From assembly GCA_038103905.1 (NCBI GenBank), contig JAYNZW010000001.1:1-64000 (forward strand): DNA of 64,000 nt. Reading direction: 5' to 3'. The notes below the pieces were generated by a model. It saw only the letters and a list, made by a program, of their open reading frames with translations. It ran no database searches and had not been told where the DNA came from. Below are positions 44,427 through 54,121 of this stretch, piece after piece. Position numbers and translations under genes: made by a program. Within the stretch, counting starts at the first letter, position 1. Every line of letters starts with the position of its first letter. The DNA comes from CABYIR01 sp038103905. Lineage in GTDB: Bacteria > Pseudomonadota > Alphaproteobacteria > Pelagibacterales > AG-422-B15.

Positions 44427-44924
44427 TTATCGAGATAATTTTTTTTTAGATATCCCAAACACTAATATACTAATCATCAGAATAACGAATACCCACTTTA
44501 ATGAAGTCGTCAAACTAGCAACGGCTACTTGAGACTCATCTAATTTTGAATAGTTCAAATTCATAATTACTGATTGAATATTTTCTAAAAGATCAAATAC
44601 CCCAGTCGTAATAGGTACAAAAAGAAGATAACTATTTTTTGAAAATAATTTTACATAAGCACCAATCATGAGGGACACATATAAGACAGGATAAACCGTA
44701 TCTAGAATTAATGTTGAATAGATATTGAGTAGTCGACCCTCTTCACCCATAGCATTAAATGCATCATAAACATCTCGAATGCCATAGCTTAACTTCAAGT
44801 CAATCATATTTGAAAAAATATTGTGTGGGAGAAATATAAAAATGAAACCACAAATATTAAGTAATATGAAAATAATAATTTGAGATTTTTTTGATGAAAT
44901 TAGATTTAAATATTTATTAATCAT
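44427..44924 (-). CDS. Four-helix membrane protein of unknown function
   Basis: 165-aa protein I cannot assign. Four hydrophobic helices are visible (about residues 15-33, 70-90, 98-115 and 140-160). A conserved-looking charged loop lies between the first two (NAMGEEGRLLNIYSTLILD, then YPVLYVSL) and a membrane-embedded acidic pair occurs in GVFDLLENIQ. Charged residues within helices suggest a transporter- or enzyme-like role, not a simple anchor. Its ATG overlaps the stop of the MFS transporter (ATGA), so it is translated with it. Confidence 0.6.
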   Translation of the reverse strand: MINKYLNLISSKKSQIIIFILLNICGFIFIFLPHNIFSNMIDLKLSYGIRDVYDAFNAMGEEGRLLNIYSTLILDTVYPVLYVSLMIGAYVKLFSKNSYLLFVPITTGVFDLLENIQSVIMNLNYSKLDESQVAVASLTTSLKWVFVILMISILVFGISKKKLSR

Positions 44925-46299
44925 TTTTCATTAACAAAGTACATTCCAACAATGCCAATCAGATTAAATAATACAATTGATATCATCGCATATTGAAGAC
45001 TTCCTGTGAAAGCTAAAATTAAAGACATGAGTCCAGGAACTAACCATGCTGTTGATTTTCCTGCAAAGGCATAAAGACCAAAAAATTCTGTCATTTTATC
45101 GTGCGGTGCGAGTTTAAGCATTAAAGCTCTTGAGGCGGTTTGAGCGGGCCCATAGAATATAGAAATACCAATTACAACACAGATATAAGTAATTTGACTA
45201 ATTGAATTAAATATTCCTAAAGTGAAATTTTCTACACCTGCAGAATACTCACTAACACTAAAAAAATAGAATATTGTATCTTTATCAATTGATAGGCCTA
45301 AAATACCTGAAACCAGTAAACCCCAAAGAGATAGATTAATTACATTTTTTGAACCAATTAAGTCATTCAAATAACCTCCGTAAATCGAACTTGGGCCTGA
45401 TAAAATATTTAATATTATTCCAAGTATTAATACTTGTGTAAGTGTCATACCAACAACCATACTGGCATAAACGCCGCCAACAACAAATAAAGCATTTAAT
45501 GCATCTTGATAAAACATCCTTGTTATCAAAAAAGTGAAAATATTTTTATATTTGCGGACTTCTCTAAATGTATTGATGAAGTTTGTTAATCCAACCTTTA
45601 TTGAGTCGTAAGTACTAATTTGTTTTTTTTTGAGGTCAGGAGTAAATAAGAAAAGTGGAATTATAAAAAAGGCATACCATATGGCACAAAGAGGCCCTAC
45701 AATTCTTATGTGTTCATATTCACTTGTGTTTAATCCAAATAGGCTATCTGTCTCTCCCCCAGGCCAAACAAAAATTATTAAAAATAAAATTAGGGCTATC
45801 AATCCTGAAATGTATCCCAATCCATAACCCATTCCACTAAGCCAACCTGAATTTTCTGGGGTTTCTATTGTTGCTAAAACTGAATTATTGAACACTTCAG
45901 AGAAACCAACCATGGCTGAAGCTAGGATCAAGCCAAACATTACAATCCAGATACCATCTGGGGCACCAGGAGGCGAATANNNNNNNNNNCGTTTATCGGC
46001 TCAAAATTGAAAAATTGAAATCCAATTACAAATAAAATCGATGTAATTCCCATTAAGAGTTTTCGATTTCCTTTGATATCTGTTATCGATCCAAGAACTG
46101 GACTTAAAATTGCAATAGCTAATCCAGATATTGTTTGAGTGAGAGTTAATTTTTGAGCGCCATCATCTCCTGTTATAAAAACATCAGTAAAATAAACTGA
46201 AAAGACGAAAGTCATAATTAGTGTATAGAAAGGTTGATTAGCAAAATCAAACATAGTCCAGGAATAACGACTTAATCTTGAAGCTCTCATATGTATCAA
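44921..46299 (-). CDS. MFS transporter, UMF1/Atg22-like, interrupted by assembly gap
   Basis: One gene split by a 10-N run (45980-45989). The 5' part begins near MRASRLSRYSWTMFDFANQPFY, the UMF1-family N-terminus, and ends at FEPIN before the Ns. The 3' part resumes in another frame as YSPPGAPDGIWIVMFGLILA and continues through the remaining helices (KSTAWLVPGLMSLIL near the end). The frame change equals the uncertainty of the N run, so this is not evidence of a pseudogene. About 450-460 aa total is expected. The substrate is unknown; yeast Atg22 exports amino acids. It is coupled to the downstream four-helix protein. Confidence 0.78.
45980..45989. other. Assembly gap (10 N)
   Basis: Ten undetermined bases inside the MFS transporter gene, the usual placeholder for a gap of unknown length. 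Reading frames on the two sides do not match across exactly 10 bases. Confidence 0.99.
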
Positions 46300-46335
46300 A
46301 TCTTATACGATAGAATCAAAAATGTATGTGAATAT

Positions 46336-47097
46336 TTATGGCTTAAAAATAAAGTTATTGTTTGTAATATCTTTTATATTTTTTTCATTCACAGTTTCAA
46401 GTTCAAACCGATGATTAAGAGAGTAGCATTGATATCCTAGCTCATTTATTTGATTAATAATCTCAATATTAGGCAACCCTGTATGCTTTTCTTCAATTTC
46501 TACCATTAGGTTGGGTTTATTTTCGGATATTAATTTTTTAGCACCATTAATTATATCAAGCTCATGACCTTCAACATCAATTTTTATGAAACCAACTTTA
46601 TGGTCAAATGGATATGAATCGAGATTAATTTTTTTAATTTCATAAGAATTAAATTCAGTTCCATTTAACTTATTTTTTTCGTGAATTGTTGCAGTCCCTA
46701 ACTGATAGAGCTCTTCATAATCGGAGTAATTTAAACTTTGATTACGAAATGGTATTTTAAGATTTGTTGTTCCCTGGCTTGAGGAAATTGCAACATTTTC
46801 AATTTTAATATTTCTGTAATTTTGAAAACCTTTTCTTAACTTATTAATTAGCAATGGATTTGCTTCAAATGCATAAACAAATTGAGTTTCACTGCATAAA
46901 AAATGAGAATAAACACCTCTATATACTCCTATATCAATTGAAGCTTCCGATTTATTAACCAGTTTTGACAAATAACGAATCTCTCTCTCAGTCTTCTTTC
47001 GATAAAAACGCTCAGCTCTTTTTTTTAAGAGATAGGATTCAGATAAAAATAAATTTTTGAGAAAAAATTCTATCTTTTTATTGTTTAAAATTCTCAT
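46336..47097 (-). CDS. FkbM family methyltransferase
   Basis: SAM-dependent methyltransferase of 253 aa with SIDIGVYRGVYSHFL (motif I), VYAFEANPLLINKLRKGF and FIKIDVEGHELDIINGAKKLI. This pattern is that of FkbM-type O-methyltransferases, often found with polysaccharide or secondary-metabolite genes. No such cluster is present here, so the acceptor is unknown. The N-terminus is basic (KKRAERFYRKKTEREIRYL). Confidence 0.87.
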   Translation of the reverse strand: MRILNNKKIEFFLKNLFLSESYLLKKRAERFYRKKTEREIRYLSKLVNKSEASIDIGVYRGVYSHFLCSETQFVYAFEANPLLINKLRKGFQNYRNIKIENVAISSSQGTTNLKIPFRNQSLNYSDYEELYQLGTATIHEKNKLNGTEFNSYEIKKINLDSYPFDHKVGFIKIDVEGHELDIINGAKKLISENKPNLMVEIEEKHTGLPNIEIINQINELGYQCYSLNHRFELETVNEKNIKDITNNNFIFKP

Positions 47098-47105
47098 GTC
47101 AGAAA

Positions 47106-47180
47106 TGGAGCGAGTGAAGGGAGTCGAACCCTCGACCTAAACGTTGGCAACGTTTCGCTCTACCACTGAGCTACACTCGC
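47106..47180 (-). tRNA. tRNA-Gly(GCC)
   Basis: Complete cloverleaf on the minus strand. The acceptor GCGAGTG (47180-47174) pairs with CACTCGC (47116-47110). The D arm contains GCTCAGTGGTAGAGC. The anticodon stem AAACG/CGTTT surrounds TTGCCAA (anticodon GCC). The T loop is TTCGACT. The discriminator is T, followed by an encoded CCA. Confidence 0.97.
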
Positions 47181-47269
47181 GTGAAATATGGTATTTATAT
47201 GAAATTAGCTTGATTTTCAAGATAATGAACTATTTAACATAACTAATTAATACATTAGAATTAAAAAAT

Positions 47270-47914
47270 ATGAACTTTGTATCCTTAGACGACTTGCCAA
47301 AAATTATACCGATTTTCCCCCTAACTGGCGCTGTACTCTTCCCCAAAACTCAATTGCCACTAAATATATTTGAACCAAGGTATGTTCAAATGTTGAATGC
47401 TGCTCTTGCAACGCCTCATAAACTTATAGGAATGATCCAGCCTAGTTCTGGAGGTGACAACTCTCTCAAAAAAGTAGGCTGCGTTGGAAGAGTTACTTCT
47501 TACAATGAGACTGATGATCATAGATATTTAATCACTCTAAACGGTATTATTCGTTTTGAAATTGAAAGTGAATTAGACACTACAACTCAATACAGACAGT
47601 TTGCAGTGAATTATGAAAATTATATCACTGATTTAAAATCCGAAGATGTTACTAACATTGATCGTGAATCTTTGTTGAAGCTTATTAAAAAATATCTAAA
47701 AAATAGAAGCCTGCTTGCAGACTGGGATATTATACAACAAACTCCAACTGAACAGCTTGTTAATTATTCAGGTGTTCTTGTACCATTTACACCAGAAGAA
47801 AAACAATTACTTTTGGAAGCTAAAACGATTATGGGAAGAAGCAGAGCTCTCGAAGCCCTTTATCAATCTTATACTGTTGAAGAGACTGCAGACACTAGCA
47901 CTCAGCTTCATTAA
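47270..47914 (+). CDS. LON peptidase substrate-binding domain protein
   Basis: Stand-alone Lon N-terminal (PUA-like) domain, 214 aa, without ATPase or protease domains. Conserved parts are IIPIFPLTGAVLFPKTQLPLNIFEPRY split as two blocks, GMIQPS, and GCVGRVTSYNETDDHRYLI. Alphaproteobacteria commonly carry such a protein. It may recognise unfolded proteins, but its partner is unknown. Confidence 0.88.
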   Translation: MNFVSLDDLPKIIPIFPLTGAVLFPKTQLPLNIFEPRYVQMLNAALATPHKLIGMIQPSSGGDNSLKKVGCVGRVTSYNETDDHRYLITLNGIIRFEIESELDTTTQYRQFAVNYENYITDLKSEDVTNIDRESLLKLIKKYLKNRSLLADWDIIQQTPTEQLVNYSGVLVPFTPEEKQLLLEAKTIMGRSRALEALYQSYTVEETADTSTQLH

Positions 47915-47927
47915 TCAACTTTATAAC

Positions 47928-49091
47928 TTAAAAAATTTTTCTCCCAGAAGCTGTCATCATTAAACTTTTTTTAATAAACGGTAATCGATTTAAAACTTTA
48001 AAAGAGGTTTCGACTGACTTATTTATCAGATTATTTTGAGAAAAAAAGGCATCGTTCATAAATTTTGTAGAGAATGAAAAGAGTGTATTGTCTGGCATTC
48101 TAGTTTTAGAAAATTCTTTAAGAATAAATTGGTGATTTAATTCATATCCTAATGACGAGTATCTTTCAATTACATCACATAAAGTACTAATGTCCTTCAA
48201 TGTAAGATTGAATCCTTGACCGGCTATTGGATGAACTATATGTGCGGCTTCTCCGAGTAATACTACATTTTTAAAATACATATTCTTGCTGAAGCTAAAA
48301 GCTAATTTATGCTTAGTAATAGAGTTTATACTCAATTTCGACACATACTTTTCTGAGTATTTATAAATCTCTTTTTCAATTTCTTCTTTAGAATAATCTA
48401 AAATTGTGGACCCATTCTTAAGTGACCACACAAATGATGATCGCTGATTATTAACTGGCAATAATGCAAGCGGACCGTCTTTTGTAAAAAATTGATATGC
48501 TGTATTTAAATGACTTCTATTTACATTAGCATCAATAGATAGAGCTGTTTGGTTAAACGATTTTTTGATTAATTTATTTAAAGATAAATTCGAAATAAAT
48601 CTATTTTTGTTGTCAGTGAAAATTAGTAACTTTGTATTATAATTTTTTTTAGATTCTAAGCTTATCGTTGACTGGTCACTATTAAAATCTATATCTACAA
48701 TATTCTCTTTAATAATTTTTATATTTTCAGTATCAACTACTTTTTGATAAAGTAAATCAAATAGATCATGATTTGGAATAATTCGTCCAAGTGGTTTTAT
48801 TTTATGATCTTCAAAATTAAGAATTGTATTTTGATTATTTTGTTTATTTATATAACAGCAATTAATCTCATTTATATTTTCATATTTTTGCAAAAAAAGT
48901 TGGTCAATACCAATTCTATGTAAATATTTTAATGTGAAAGAGGAGAGAAAAGTGACTAAATTTGTATCATTTTTTTTTGATAAATCACAAAAGAGATCAA
49001 TTGAGATACCTAACCTAGATAGGGCAATAGCAGTCAGTAAGGCTGAAGATCCATTTCCTAATATTGTTACTTTATCTGGCATTGTAATCAA
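47928..49091 (-). CDS. UbiH/UbiF/COQ6 family FAD hydroxylase
   Basis: Flavin monooxygenase of 387 aa, most likely a ring hydroxylase of ubiquinone synthesis. The N-terminal dinucleotide fold is VTILGNGSSALLTAIALSRL (third Gly replaced by Ala, acceptable). The FAD ribityl motif is VVLLGEAAHIVHPIAGQGFN, with Glu where the family usually has Asp. Which ring position it acts on cannot be told from sequence. Streamlined Alphaproteobacteria often use one or two such enzymes for several positions. It is divergent from ftsK. Confidence 0.83.
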   Translation of the reverse strand: MITMPDKVTILGNGSSALLTAIALSRLGISIDLFCDLSKKNDTNLVTFLSSFTLKYLHRIGIDQLFLQKYENINEINCCYINKQNNQNTILNFEDHKIKPLGRIIPNHDLFDLLYQKVVDTENIKIIKENIVDIDFNSDQSTISLESKKNYNTKLLIFTDNKNRFISNLSLNKLIKKSFNQTALSIDANVNRSHLNTAYQFFTKDGPLALLPVNNQRSSFVWSLKNGSTILDYSKEEIEKEIYKYSEKYVSKLSINSITKHKLAFSFSKNMYFKNVVLLGEAAHIVHPIAGQGFNLTLKDISTLCDVIERYSSLGYELNHQFILKEFSKTRMPDNTLFSFSTKFMNDAFFSQNNLINKSVETSFKVLNRLPFIKKSLMMTASGRKIF

Positions 49092-49185
49092 TTTATCTTT
49101 ATTCGAACTGTTGTATAAAATTTATAATAAGTTAATAATCTAATTACAAATAAAAGCTTGTTTTTTAAATTCAAGATTTATTAAT

Positions 49186-51462
49186 ATGCAATTTTTTCCT
49201 ACTCCTTTAAAAATATTCATACTAAATAGGCTAGCTGAAATTTCTGGCTTATTAAGCATATTTGTATCAATCTTTATATTTATAAGTATTCTGACTTATT
49301 CTTCAATTGATCCAACTCTTTCTCATTATACCAGCGCAAAGACAACAAATTTAGGAGGTCAGCTTGGTGCTAATATAGCAGATGTTCTTTTACAATTTTT
49401 TGGGCTATGCAGTTATGCTTTGAGCATTCCTCTATTAGCATGGTCTTACAGATTAATAAGATTTAAAAGTCTTCCATTTTTTTCAATAAATATATTGTCA
49501 TTACCTATTTTTATAATTTGTTTGGGATGCTTATTAAATTTAATACCCGCAAGTAATTTAGTTGGATTAATTCCAACTCAATTATTTAGCTTAACAAGTC
49601 AGTTTATAAATTTTTCAAATATGATTTTAAATATTTCCATTTATATAACTTTATTCTCATCTTTGACCATTTTCTTTTTTGTAATTTCAACTGGACTGAA
49701 TAAAAGTGAGTGGGAATATTTAATCAAGAAAAGTTATTATGGAGTAAAATTATTTTTTAAATTTATCTCAAAAGGTATTTTATATGTTTATTCGAAAATA
49801 AATTATACAAGTGACTACAAGAATACAGAATATAAAAATACTTCTAAAAAGGTTGAGCCTAAAATAGATTTTGAAAATTTAAAAGACCAACCGGTACAAA
49901 ATTTTAATAAAGAAAGATTTGAGTCAAATGTAATTGCTCAGGAAGAAATTGATTTAAATGACATTAAAAAATATAAGCCACCTTTAATTGATATTTTATC
50001 AAAACCTGATGACAAAAATGAATATGCTTTATCAAAAGAAGAATTAGCTAAAAATGCAGAAGCACTTCAATCTGTGTTATCAGACTTTAAAATTGAAGGA
50101 GAAATTATAAATGTTTCTCCAGGACCAGTGGTTACAATGTATGAACTACAACCTGCTCCAGGTGTCAAAGCTTCAAAAATAATAGCCTTATCAGATGACA
50201 TAGCAAGAAACATGAGCGCAATGTCAGCTAGAGTAGCTATTATTCCAGGTAAAAATGTTGTTGGAATCGAAATCCCAAATCAAGATCGGGATGACGTTAT
50301 TTTAAGTGAGTTATTTAAAAAAGAAAAATTTGTCTCCGATCAAAAAAATTTAATGCTAGCGATAGGAAAAGATATTAATGGATTACCAGTATTTGCTAAT
50401 CTTGAAGATATGCCTCATCTCTTGATTGCAGGTACTACTGGTTCAGGAAAGTCAGTTGGAATCAATGTTATGATTGTATCTATACTATTTAGATTATCAC
50501 CTGAAGACTGTAAGTTTATATTGATCGATCCAAAAATGCTTGAACTATCAGTGTACCAGGGTATTCCACATTTAATCACTCCTGTTGTCACTGACCCCAA
50601 AAAAGCTATTACAGCTCTAAAATGGGTAGTTAAAGAAATGGAAAATCGATATCAAAAAATGTCTATGCTGGGGGTACGAAATATTGGTAATTATAATTCT
50701 AGGGTTCTTGACGCACAAAAAAAGTCTGAAAAAATTTATAGAAAGGTTCCTGTTGGCATCAATCCAGAGACGGGTGAGCCAAAAATTGAAAAAGTTGAAG
50801 TTGAATTAAAAAAAATGCCATTCATTGTAGTGGTGGTTGATGAAATGGCAGATTTGATGATGGTTGCTGGAAAAGAAATTGAGCACACGATCCAAAGATT
50901 ATCTCAAATGGCACGAGCAGCAGGTATTCACTTGATCATGGCCACTCAAAGACCAAGTGTTGATGTTATAACTGGAACTATTAAAGCAAATTTTCCAACT
51001 CGTATAAGTTTTCAAGTGAGCTCTAAATTTGATAGCCGAACTATTTTGGGAAGTGAGGGAGCGGAAAAATTACTTGGAAAAGGAGATATGCTATTAATGA
51101 CAGCTGGAGGAAAAACAACAAGAATTCATGGTCCCTTTATATCTGATAATGAAGTAGAAAAGATTGTTCAATCTCTTAAAAAGCAAGGCCTTCCTGAATT
51201 TGATGATGAAATTTTGAAAGAAGATGACGATGAAAGCTCGATCAGTTTAAATGATAGTGAAACTGATGAACTTTTTCAGGAGTCAATTAATATTATAGTG
51301 AAGGAAGGAAAAGCTTCTACAAGTCTTTTACAAAGAAAACTACAAATAGGTTATAATCGAGCAGCTCGAATAATGGATCAACTTGAAGAAAAGGGTTTAA
51401 TCTCATCAGCGAACCATGTTGGTAAAAGAGAAATTTATTTTGACAAAATAAATAATGACTAA
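49186..51462 (+). CDS. ftsK: DNA translocase FtsK
   Basis: Septum-located DNA pump that clears and aligns chromosome dimers at division. It is 758 aa with four N-terminal membrane helices (about residues 20-170), a short linker, the motor with GTTGSGKSVGINVMI and FIVVVVDEMADLMM, and a C-terminal winged-helix gamma domain (LLQRKLQIGYNRAARIMDQL) that reads KOPS sites. The linker is much shorter than in E. coli FtsK, as is common in Alphaproteobacteria. It overlaps lolA by 8 nt. Confidence 0.96.
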   Translation: MQFFPTPLKIFILNRLAEISGLLSIFVSIFIFISILTYSSIDPTLSHYTSAKTTNLGGQLGANIADVLLQFFGLCSYALSIPLLAWSYRLIRFKSLPFFSINILSLPIFIICLGCLLNLIPASNLVGLIPTQLFSLTSQFINFSNMILNISIYITLFSSLTIFFFVISTGLNKSEWEYLIKKSYYGVKLFFKFISKGILYVYSKINYTSDYKNTEYKNTSKKVEPKIDFENLKDQPVQNFNKERFESNVIAQEEIDLNDIKKYKPPLIDILSKPDDKNEYALSKEELAKNAEALQSVLSDFKIEGEIINVSPGPVVTMYELQPAPGVKASKIIALSDDIARNMSAMSARVAIIPGKNVVGIEIPNQDRDDVILSELFKKEKFVSDQKNLMLAIGKDINGLPVFANLEDMPHLLIAGTTGSGKSVGINVMIVSILFRLSPEDCKFILIDPKMLELSVYQGIPHLITPVVTDPKKAITALKWVVKEMENRYQKMSMLGVRNIGNYNSRVLDAQKKSEKIYRKVPVGINPETGEPKIEKVEVELKKMPFIVVVVDEMADLMMVAGKEIEHTIQRLSQMARAAGIHLIMATQRPSVDVITGTIKANFPTRISFQVSSKFDSRTILGSEGAEKLLGKGDMLLMTAGGKTTRIHGPFISDNEVEKIVQSLKKQGLPEFDDEILKEDDDESSISLNDSETDELFQESINIIVKEGKASTSLLQRKLQIGYNRAARIMDQLEEKGLISSANHVGKREIYFDKINND

Positions 51463-52039
51463 ACTCTTTTCATTTTTATTTATTTTAATATTTTTGAAAT
51501 TAAATTTTGCTTTTTCAGAATCATTAATAACTAGTATTGAGAAATATTGGAATGACATAAATTCTATGACAGGTCAATTTAAGCAGATTGATAGTGATGG
51601 AAATATTCAGTATGGTAATTTTTATTTAAAGAAACCACATAAGTCATTATTTGAATACAGTAATCAAGAAGAAAAAATATTAACTACTAAATTTTTCTTG
51701 CATATTATAAATCAGAAACACTTTATCATTGATTCATACCCTATTGGTTCTAGTCCTATTAAATTTTTATTTCTTGAAAATCTTAATCTTCAAAAACATT
51801 TTGATGTCATATCTTATGATGCTGCTGATCAGATTACTGTCGAACTATCTGAAAATAGTGAAATTGACAATTTGGAGAAAATTACTCTTTATTTTGATAA
51901 GGAGACATTAGATTTAAAAAAATGGGAGATATTCAATGAATTTGGAGAAAAAACATCTTTAGAGTTTACAAATATTTTAAAAAATATATCTATAAGCCCA
52001 GATAAATTCGTTATTCATTACAATAATACTAATGAATGA
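51455..52039 (+). CDS. lolA: Outer-membrane lipoprotein carrier protein LolA
   Basis: Periplasmic chaperone that ferries lipoproteins from LolCDE to the outer membrane. It is 194 aa with a signal peptide (residues 1-20, ending FAFS) and the family's opening ITSIEKYWNDINSMTGQFKQ, followed by GNFYLKKPHKSLFEY. ftsK-lolA is the usual alphaproteobacterial order. Its likely clients in the window include the lipoproteins LptE and DUF3576. Confidence 0.92.
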   Translation: MTKLFSFLFILIFLKLNFAFSESLITSIEKYWNDINSMTGQFKQIDSDGNIQYGNFYLKKPHKSLFEYSNQEEKILTTKFFLHIINQKHFIIDSYPIGSSPIKFLFLENLNLQKHFDVISYDAADQITVELSENSEIDNLEKITLYFDKETLDLKKWEIFNEFGEKTSLEFTNILKNISISPDKFVIHYNNTNE

Positions 52040-52074
52040 CAGGCAGGTGAAACCTAAATAAAAAAATCAATTAT

Positions 52075-53433
52075 ATGTCCGTTAGCTCGCATGATGAGCT
52101 CAAGCGTTGGCTTGAGTCAAACAATATTACTGAAGTTGAGTGTATTTTTCCTGACATGGCAGGTTCCTCTAAAGGAAAAATACTACCAGTTAATCGCTTT
52201 ATAAAATCTCTTGAAGATCAAAGTCTTAAATTAGCAGACTCTGTTCTTGGTCAGACTGTATCTGGATCTTGGATTTATGAAAGTGAGGTCATTGATTATG
52301 TTGAGGAAGATGTAATCATGATACCTGATTTATCAACGATTAGAAAAATACCATGGAATAAAGAACCGACTGCACAAATAATTTGTGATCTTTATCACAA
52401 CTCTGTTTCACCTTCTGATATTGCGCCACGTCAAATCTTAAAAAATATGATCAAAACTCTTAAGGAAGATAATATGGAAGCAATTGTTGCTCCAGAACTT
52501 GAGTTTTATTTATGTGAACAGAATCTAGATCCTGATCTTCCACTTAAAACTCCAGTTGGAAAATCAGGTAGAAGAGAGATGTCAAGTCAAGCCTTTGGCG
52601 TTGATGCAGTGAATGAGTTTGATAAAATTACTGATGATATTTATGACTATTGTGAGATTCTTGGAATTGGCGTAGATACTCTAGTACATGAAAGTGGACC
52701 AGCTCAAATAGAAATTAATTTAAATCATGGAGATCCATTACAGTTAGCGGATCAAGCCTTTATGTTTAAAAGAGCAGTAAGACAAGTTGCCCTAAAACAT
52801 GGAGTACATGCTACGTTTATGGCTAAGCCATACTCTGGTCAACCAGGAAGCTCTATGCATATCCATCAGAATTTAATTTCTACAAAATCGAAAGAGAATC
52901 TTTTTAGCGATCATGAAGGAAATAATACAGATTTATTTTTAAATTATATTGGTGGCCTTCAACAATATCTTCCAGATGCAATGCTATTTTTTGCTCCTTA
53001 TGTAAATTCTTACAGACGATTTGTAATTGACGCATCTGCACCAATTAACACTCATTGGGGACTTGAAAATAGAACTGTAGGATTTAGAGTTCCATCTTCC
53101 AAAGGGAATTCACGAAGAGTTGAAAATAGAATTCCTGGATCAGACACTAATCCTTATCTGGCAATTGCTGCTTCGCTAGCTTGTGGGTATTTAGGAATTA
53201 AAGAAGAAATTGAGCCCGAAAAACCAATTGTTGGAAGTGCATTTGAAAGAAGGCATAATATTCCAAAGTATTTACCCGATGCTTTAAAAAGACTAAAAAT
53301 AAGTGACACTTTATCTGAAATACTTGGTAAAGAATTTATTACTTTATACACTGAACTCAAACAAACAGAACATGATGCTTACCAAAAGGTAATAAGTGCT
53401 TGGGAAAGAGAGCACTTACTTTTAAATGTATAG
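52075..53433 (+). CDS. Glutamine synthetase family ligase (PuuA/GlnT-like)
   Basis: Glutamine-synthetase fold enzyme of 452 aa, probably a gamma-glutamyl-amine ligase and not the main GlnA. It has the N-terminal beta-grasp part (VECIFPDMAGSSKGKILP) and metal-binding segments VAPELEFYL, HESGPAQIEINLNHGDPL and GSSMHIHQNL. The C-terminal part has ENRTVGFRVP and SRRVENRIPGSDTNPYL. It lacks the GlnA adenylylation-loop region I would expect. Close relatives glutamylate putrescine, ethanolamine or other amines. No puuBCD-type genes are adjacent, so the substrate is unknown. Confidence 0.83.
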   Translation: MSVSSHDELKRWLESNNITEVECIFPDMAGSSKGKILPVNRFIKSLEDQSLKLADSVLGQTVSGSWIYESEVIDYVEEDVIMIPDLSTIRKIPWNKEPTAQIICDLYHNSVSPSDIAPRQILKNMIKTLKEDNMEAIVAPELEFYLCEQNLDPDLPLKTPVGKSGRREMSSQAFGVDAVNEFDKITDDIYDYCEILGIGVDTLVHESGPAQIEINLNHGDPLQLADQAFMFKRAVRQVALKHGVHATFMAKPYSGQPGSSMHIHQNLISTKSKENLFSDHEGNNTDLFLNYIGGLQQYLPDAMLFFAPYVNSYRRFVIDASAPINTHWGLENRTVGFRVPSSKGNSRRVENRIPGSDTNPYLAIAASLACGYLGIKEEIEPEKPIVGSAFERRHNIPKYLPDALKRLKISDTLSEILGKEFITLYTELKQTEHDAYQKVISAWEREHLLLNV

Positions 53434-53439
53434 CGTATA

Positions 53440-54102
53440 TCAAAGAAGTTCACTATTTAGGAAATAACCCTTTTCTTTGTGCTCAAGTATATTTTTCACT
53501 TTTAATTCTTTTTCTAATTTTTTTCGTAAAGAGTAAATGTGAGTTTCTAAAGTATGAGTATCAATACCTTCACTATACTTCCATATTTTTTTTAAAAGTG
53601 AACTCTTACTAACACTAGTTTCACTTTTCAAAAGGAAATTAAAAATCTCATTTTCTTTTTCAGTAAGGATCAATGATATTGTATCACTGAAAATTTGCCT
53701 AGATGACTTATCATATTTCAAAGTATTAAGAGATATAATATTATTGAGCTTGTTAACATTTTGCCTTAAATCACGAATAATATAATCAATAAAATTAATA
53801 AACTTGAAAGGTAAATCATAATTAATTATTTCGATATGTTTTTGTTTATTTATTGATTTTTTAGAAATTAAAAAAATTTTTTTTATTTTTTTTGAAATAT
53901 CTGCATCAATCAATTGCATAATTGATTCTTCATCTGTGATAAAATAAGCAGGTGGGATCATTGATGAGTCAAATGAATCAATAAATTCAAATTGAAAGTC
54001 ATCGATCTCTTCATTTAAAGTTAAAATCAATTCACTAAAAATCTTCTTTAAAACTAAATTTTTTAGTTTAATCCAAATTTTTTTTTCGCTTTTTTGAGGC
54101 AT
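53440..54102 (-). CDS. Winged-helix regulator with degenerate receiver domain
   Basis: 220-aa protein with an OmpR/PhoB-type winged helix at about residues 143-218 (LTEKENEIFNFLLKS, then SLLKKIWKYSEGIDTHTLET, then HIYSLRKKLEKEL and KGYFLNSELL). The N-terminal 110 residues have the size of a receiver domain and a plausible Lys (KKIFLISKK). I do not see the conserved acidic pocket or a clear phosphorylatable Asp, so this is probably a pseudo-receiver. No histidine kinase is nearby. Its start is 19 nt from that of the divergent L,D-transpeptidase gene, so it may control that gene or itself. Confidence 0.78.
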   Translation of the reverse strand: MPQKSEKKIWIKLKNLVLKKIFSELILTLNEEIDDFQFEFIDSFDSSMIPPAYFITDEESIMQLIDADISKKIKKIFLISKKSINKQKHIEIINYDLPFKFINFIDYIIRDLRQNVNKLNNIISLNTLKYDKSSRQIFSDTISLILTEKENEIFNFLLKSETSVSKSSLLKKIWKYSEGIDTHTLETHIYSLRKKLEKELKVKNILEHKEKGYFLNSELL

Positions 54103-54121
54103 TCAAATTATATTATATTGA

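Noticed and set aside
44921..46299. Frameshifted transporter pseudogene
   Set aside because: The only frame change coincides with the 10-N assembly gap, so there is no evidence of a real mutation.
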